From Clostridiales bacterium (lineage in GTDB: Bacteria > Bacillota > Clostridia > Lachnospirales > WRAX01), in contig JAISVU010000181.1 of NCBI GenBank assembly GCA_031271375.1, positions 1 to 8,488 of the forward strand: DNA of 8,488 nucleotides, in the 5' to 3' direction. This document shows positions 5,701-8,488 of this stretch, piece after piece (position 1 is the stretch's first letter; every line of letters starts with the position of its first letter). The notes beneath the pieces are model-generated. The model was not told the origin of the DNA. It searched no databases and saw nothing but the letters and a program-made list of their open reading frames with translations. The translations under genes and the position numbers were made by a program.

Positions 5701-7337
5701 AGAAATTTATCGCGCTTATGCTCACGGCCCTGTTGGTAATGGGTATCGTAAGCGGATGCGGCACCCCCGCGAATGACGACGGCTCGGCGGCCCCAGCCGT
5801 CCAGCCCGCCGACGAACCGGCGGAGGATGAGCCCGCGGCGGAACCGCAAGCGGACGGCCCGGTGCAAGGCGGAACATTTATAACCGTCATCCCCGGCGAC
5901 CCGGAAACCTATAACCCTAATATGGCTATGGACGAGGGCGGCGGAATGGTCGCGTTCCAGATGTACAACAACCTGGTTATGCTCACGTCGGACTACGATA
6001 TCGTTCCCGACCTCGCCGAGAGCTGGGAGTATAACGAGGACAACACCGTTCTTACGTTCAAGCTGCGCGAAGGCGTCAAATGGCATGACGGCGAGGATTT
6101 CACTGCCGAGGACGTAGTGTTTACGATGAACACGATTAAGGAACAGAACTGGGCGTCGTCGTCGTCACTGACAAACGTGGTGTCCGTGGAGGCGCCGGAC
6201 GATTATACCGTGGTCTTCACGAGCTCCGCGCCCGACGTGACGCTGCACGCGAATCTGGCCTGGTTCAGCATGTATATACTCCCCAAGCATATCCACGAGA
6301 ATACGGACTGGGCGTCGAATCCCGTATTTAACAGCTATGTCGGGACAGGGCCGTTTAAGTTCGTATCGGCTCAGACCGGCGTTATGGTAGAGTTTGAGGC
6401 GAATAAGGACTATTTCGGCGAAGGCCCTTATATCGACCGGCTTATCTTCCAGATTGTGCCCGACGCCCAAACCGAGCTGCAGATGTGGAAGAACGGCGAG
6501 ATAGACTATATGTACAACAGCCTGATGGGCGCGGACGCAGAGTTTTATGAGAACGACCCCAATACGAACGTGCGTTTGAATATGCTCTGTAACCGCAACT
6601 ACATCACGTTTAACTTCCAGAAGGAAGACAACCCCTTCCTGGATGTAAGATTGCGCAGGGCCCTCAGCCTCGCCCTAGACAGGGAGCAGATATTTAACGT
6701 GGCCCTCAGCGGCCTCGGCGCTCCCGCCGAGTATTACATCTCGCCGATGTATGACTGGGCTTTGAACGAGGACGCGAAGATTCCCGCGAGGGATGTTGAA
6801 GCGGCAAAAGCCCTGCTGGTTGAAATGGGTTATACCCCCGACGCCGACGGCATCTATTTCAGCTTCACGCTCCCCACCTTCATGGCGCAGAACGAGCTGG
6901 TGGTTATTCAGTCTAATCTCAGGGAAGCCGGCATAGACATGACAGTGGAAATGATGGATCAATCGGCCTGGATGGAAAAGGTTCTTATGGCTCAGGACTT
7001 TGACGTTACGCTGCTCGGCGGGGATCAGGGCCCTGAGGTCAGCTCCATCGGGGCGCGCATCGGAACGGGCGGTTCGGTTAACGTAGGCTTGTACTCAAAC
7101 CCCGAGGCGGACGACCTTCTCGCCCGCGGAGCCCAGACCGGAGACCTTGCGGAACGCGCCGAGATTTATAAAGAGGTTCAAGCCATCATGGCCGAGGATT
7201 TGCCGATGGTTATTATCACCGACACCGGTATGAAATACGCGGCGTCCACGAATGTCCACGGCCTGCCAATGGTGGACGACGCGGTAAGGCCGTTAATCGG
7301 TAAGTTGAACCTCTCACGGGTCTGGATAGAGGAATAA
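5697..7337 (+). CDS. Peptide ABC transporter substrate-binding lipoprotein (SBP family 5)
   Basis: This is the extracytoplasmic receptor that captures the substrate and delivers it to the permeases. It has 546 residues. A lipoprotein signal peptide (KK, hydrophobic core 4-18) ends in the lipobox VSGC with lipidated C21, so it should be anchored to the outer face of the membrane. Residues 22-56 form an acidic Ala/Pro/Asp/Glu-rich linker. The family-5 domain follows. It has LAESWEYNEDNTVLTFKLRE (106-125) continuing into GVKWHDGEDFTAEDVVFT, the typical signature. GTGPFKF is at 216-222 and the conserved DVRLRRALSLALDRE is at 326-340. The start ATG overlaps the peptidase stop (ATGA, 5697-5700). 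Receptor genes are often first in such operons; here it is sixth. Substrate class cannot be read from sequence; peptides are favoured by the neighbours. Confidence 0.95.
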   Translation: MKKFIALMLTALLVMGIVSGCGTPANDDGSAAPAVQPADEPAEDEPAAEPQADGPVQGGTFITVIPGDPETYNPNMAMDEGGGMVAFQMYNNLVMLTSDYDIVPDLAESWEYNEDNTVLTFKLREGVKWHDGEDFTAEDVVFTMNTIKEQNWASSSSLTNVVSVEAPDDYTVVFTSSAPDVTLHANLAWFSMYILPKHIHENTDWASNPVFNSYVGTGPFKFVSAQTGVMVEFEANKDYFGEGPYIDRLIFQIVPDAQTELQMWKNGEIDYMYNSLMGADAEFYENDPNTNVRLNMLCNRNYITFNFQKEDNPFLDVRLRRALSLALDREQIFNVALSGLGAPAEYYISPMYDWALNEDAKIPARDVEAAKALLVEMGYTPDADGIYFSFTLPTFMAQNELVVIQSNLREAGIDMTVEMMDQSAWMEKVLMAQDFDVTLLGGDQGPEVSSIGARIGTGGSVNVGLYSNPEADDLLARGAQTGDLAERAEIYKEVQAIMAEDLPMVIITDTGMKYAASTNVHGLPMVDDAVRPLIGKLNLSRVWIEE

Positions 7338-7341
7338 ACTA

Positions 7342-8283
7342 ATGCCGTCAGTATATAAGGTTCACAGGCCCGTCATAGGCGGAGCGGAGCAGGTTGTTTT
7401 TACGCTGGACGACGATGCGTCAAAGCCGGTGTTATTAATACTGCACGGCGGCCCGGGGGAGCCGATGGCCCCTTCGCTGGACGAGCTTGAAGACCTTGCC
7501 CGGCGTTTCGTCGTGTGCGTATGGGAACAGCGCGGCGCTGGCATGTCATATGAGAGCGGCAAAGCCCAAAAGCTGACTATCCCGCTGTTCGTGTCGGATA
7601 CCGTCGCAGTCGCCGAGTTTTTATTAAAACTCTTCAAACGGGAAAAGCTGCTGCTGATGGGCTTTTCTTGGGGAACGCTGTTGGGGCTTATGGCGGCGGC
7701 CAAAGCGCCGCATCTCTTCTCCGCTTACATCGGCGTGGGCCAGCTCGCGGATCAGGCGGCCAGCGAACGCGACGCGTATGACGATGCGCTGGCAAAGGCA
7801 AAAGCCGCCGGGGATGCGAAGTCTGTCAGGTTTATGACCATGGCGGGAGCCCCTCCCTACAGCGGCAAGGCCGCAATGAACAACATACGGAAGGAGCGCG
7901 CCGTTTTACGCAAGTACAGCGATAATCCGGCAAAAAGCCCCAGCTTGCTTAAATATGCGTTGAAGGTCTTCACCTGCCCATACTACCGCTTAGGCGATAA
8001 GCTGAACTTCTTCCGGGGGCTGACCTCCGGGATCGCGCTCTTTGACGATGTAATGAAACTGAGGCTTATCGACGAGGTGCCATCGGTTTCAGTGCCTGTG
8101 TACGTTATGCAGGGTAAATACGACATGCAGACCAGGCCGGAACACGCTAAAGCCCTTGTGGATAAACTGGACGCCCCGGTTAAAGAATTTTTCTTGTTCG
8201 ACAAGGCGGGGCATTCGCCCTACGGGGACGATAAGGAAGGGTTTTTGAAAACGCTGGATTCAATTATATCAACATTGTCGTAG
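7342..8283 (+). CDS. Alpha/beta hydrolase, proline iminopeptidase-like (S33)
   Basis: This cytoplasmic alpha/beta hydrolase has 313 residues and no signal peptide. The oxyanion motif HGGPG (35-39) and WEQRGAG (61-67) are the two hallmarks of the proline iminopeptidase group, which removes N-terminal proline or other residues from short peptides. The nucleophile elbow is GFSWG with S109. Likely triad partners are D251 (QGKYD) and H281 (AGHSP). A helical cap occupies about residues 130-225. The elbow is GFSWG rather than the GGSWG usual in true proline iminopeptidases, so the specificity may differ, and other S33-type hydrolases share these motifs. It starts 4 bp after the binding-protein stop, with a weaker ribosome site AGAGGA at 7328-7333. 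A terminator follows directly, making it the last gene of the operon. Confidence 0.88.
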   Translation: MPSVYKVHRPVIGGAEQVVFTLDDDASKPVLLILHGGPGEPMAPSLDELEDLARRFVVCVWEQRGAGMSYESGKAQKLTIPLFVSDTVAVAEFLLKLFKREKLLLMGFSWGTLLGLMAAAKAPHLFSAYIGVGQLADQAASERDAYDDALAKAKAAGDAKSVRFMTMAGAPPYSGKAAMNNIRKERAVLRKYSDNPAKSPSLLKYALKVFTCPYYRLGDKLNFFRGLTSGIALFDDVMKLRLIDEVPSVSVPVYVMQGKYDMQTRPEHAKALVDKLDAPVKEFFLFDKAGHSPYGDDKEGFLKTLDSIISTLS

Positions 8284-8293
8284 AGCCTGACCT

Positions 8294-8330
8294 GTAGGGC
8301 GTGTCGATTATGGCACGCCCTACTTTTTTT
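8294..8330 (+). terminator. Rho-independent terminator of the operon
   Basis: GTAGGGCGTG (8294-8303) pairs perfectly with CACGCCCTAC (8314-8323). A U-G and a C-G pair extend the stem to 12, leaving a 6-nt loop, and seven T residues follow at 8324-8330. It lies 10 bp after the last stop codon, so it ends the transcript of the seven genes. Confidence 0.95.
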
Positions 8331-8383
8331 GTTACCGGACGGGACTAATCTCAAGTTGAAGACTAATATAAAAGGCAAATACG

Positions 8384-8389
8384 TATAAT
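8384..8389 (+). promoter_or_regulatory. Possible -10 box for the next gene
   Basis: A perfect TATAAT lies 35 bp before the GTG start at 8419, but no good -35 is found 16-18 bp upstream; TTGAAG at 8356-8361 is 22 bp away. It may be an activator-dependent or weak promoter. The preceding strong terminator means the next gene needs its own promoter. Confidence 0.35.
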
Positions 8390-8418
8390 AAGTTACACGG
8401 GCAAAGGGGCGTGACTGC

Positions 8419-8488
8419 GTGGATGATTCGGAAGACTTGAAAGCATTGACAGAATCTATTCTTAACTGCTACCGGCAAAGCGGGGCGC
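8419..8488 (+). CDS. Start of a downstream gene, GTG start (partial, unrecognised)
   Basis: From GTG at 8419 the frame stays open to the window end (23 codons), beginning MDDSEDLKALTESILNCYRQ. AAGGGG at 8404-8409 lies 9 nt upstream, a good ribosome site. The nearby ATG at 8423 and GTG at 8411 are in a frame that stops at 8438-8440, so they are not used. The helical N-terminus gives no safe family assignment; a loose likeness to the 'SYxxxGGINH' region of EpsC-type serine acetyltransferases was noted but is too weak to call. Confidence 0.5.
   Translation, partial: MDDSEDLKALTESILNCYRQSGA

Noticed and set aside
5637..6086. Minus-strand open frame opposite the start of the binding-protein gene
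   Set aside because: It is a shadow of the GC-rich linker and signature region of the receptor, with no recognisable domain or upstream signals.
8241..8330. Inverted repeat at 8294-8323 as a mobile-element end, sharing TAGGGCG with the gap near 3244-3250 (reverse strand)
   Set aside because: The shared stretch is only about 7 bp, and the hairpin plus T-run is fully explained as a terminator.
1..8488. CRISPR arrays, tRNA or rRNA genes, insertion sequences or transposases
   Set aside because: No regularly spaced repeats, no tRNA-like arms or rRNA stretches, and no transposase motifs were seen on either strand.

Overview
This window holds one seven-gene, plus-strand operon (about 278-8283). 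It encodes a complete dipeptide/oligopeptide-type ABC importer together with two predicted peptidases. The signs point to a Gram-positive, low-to-mid GC bacterium, probably an uncultured or poorly studied Clostridia-like Bacillota. Shine-Dalgarno sequences are strong and canonical (AGGAGG/AAGGAG) before most genes, start codons include TTG and GTG, the promoter is a consensus sigma-A type, the binding protein is a lipoprotein, and an intrinsic terminator carries a clean T-run. No species can be named from the sequence alone. Coding DNA is visibly GC-richer than the AT-rich leader at 66-277.

Layout. 1-65: the start of a possible divergent minus-strand gene, cut by the window edge. 66-277: an AT-rich regulatory region with an excellent extended -10 promoter (198-226) embedded in an imperfect palindrome, a likely operator. 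278-1243 and 1258-2112: the two membrane permeases (DppB/OppB and DppC/OppC types). 2134-3093: the first ATPase (DppD/OppD type, TTG start). 3094-3322: an unusual 229-bp gap with three hairpins, inside an otherwise tightly packed operon. 3323-4312: the second ATPase (DppF/OppF type). 4318-5700: a cytoplasmic M14-type zinc carboxypeptidase homologue. 5697-7337: the substrate-binding lipoprotein, overlapping the peptidase gene by 4 bp. 7342-8283: an alpha/beta hydrolase resembling proline iminopeptidase (S33). 8294-8330: a strong rho-independent terminator. 8419-8488: the first codons of another plus-strand gene with a GTG start.

How it works together (inference). The lipoprotein captures a peptide outside the cell, the two permeases and two ATPases import it, and the two cytoplasmic hydrolases probably trim it: M14 acting on a carboxypeptidase or gamma-D-Glu-DAP-like bond, S33 on an N-terminal residue. 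This is a self-contained import-and-digest cassette. The atypical M14 substrate-site motif, the placement of the binding protein near the 3' end, and the structured gap between the ATPase genes are the points most worth following up. Nothing here is clearly a wholly new system. The individual protein families are well known; the combination and the M14 subtype are the less ordinary parts.
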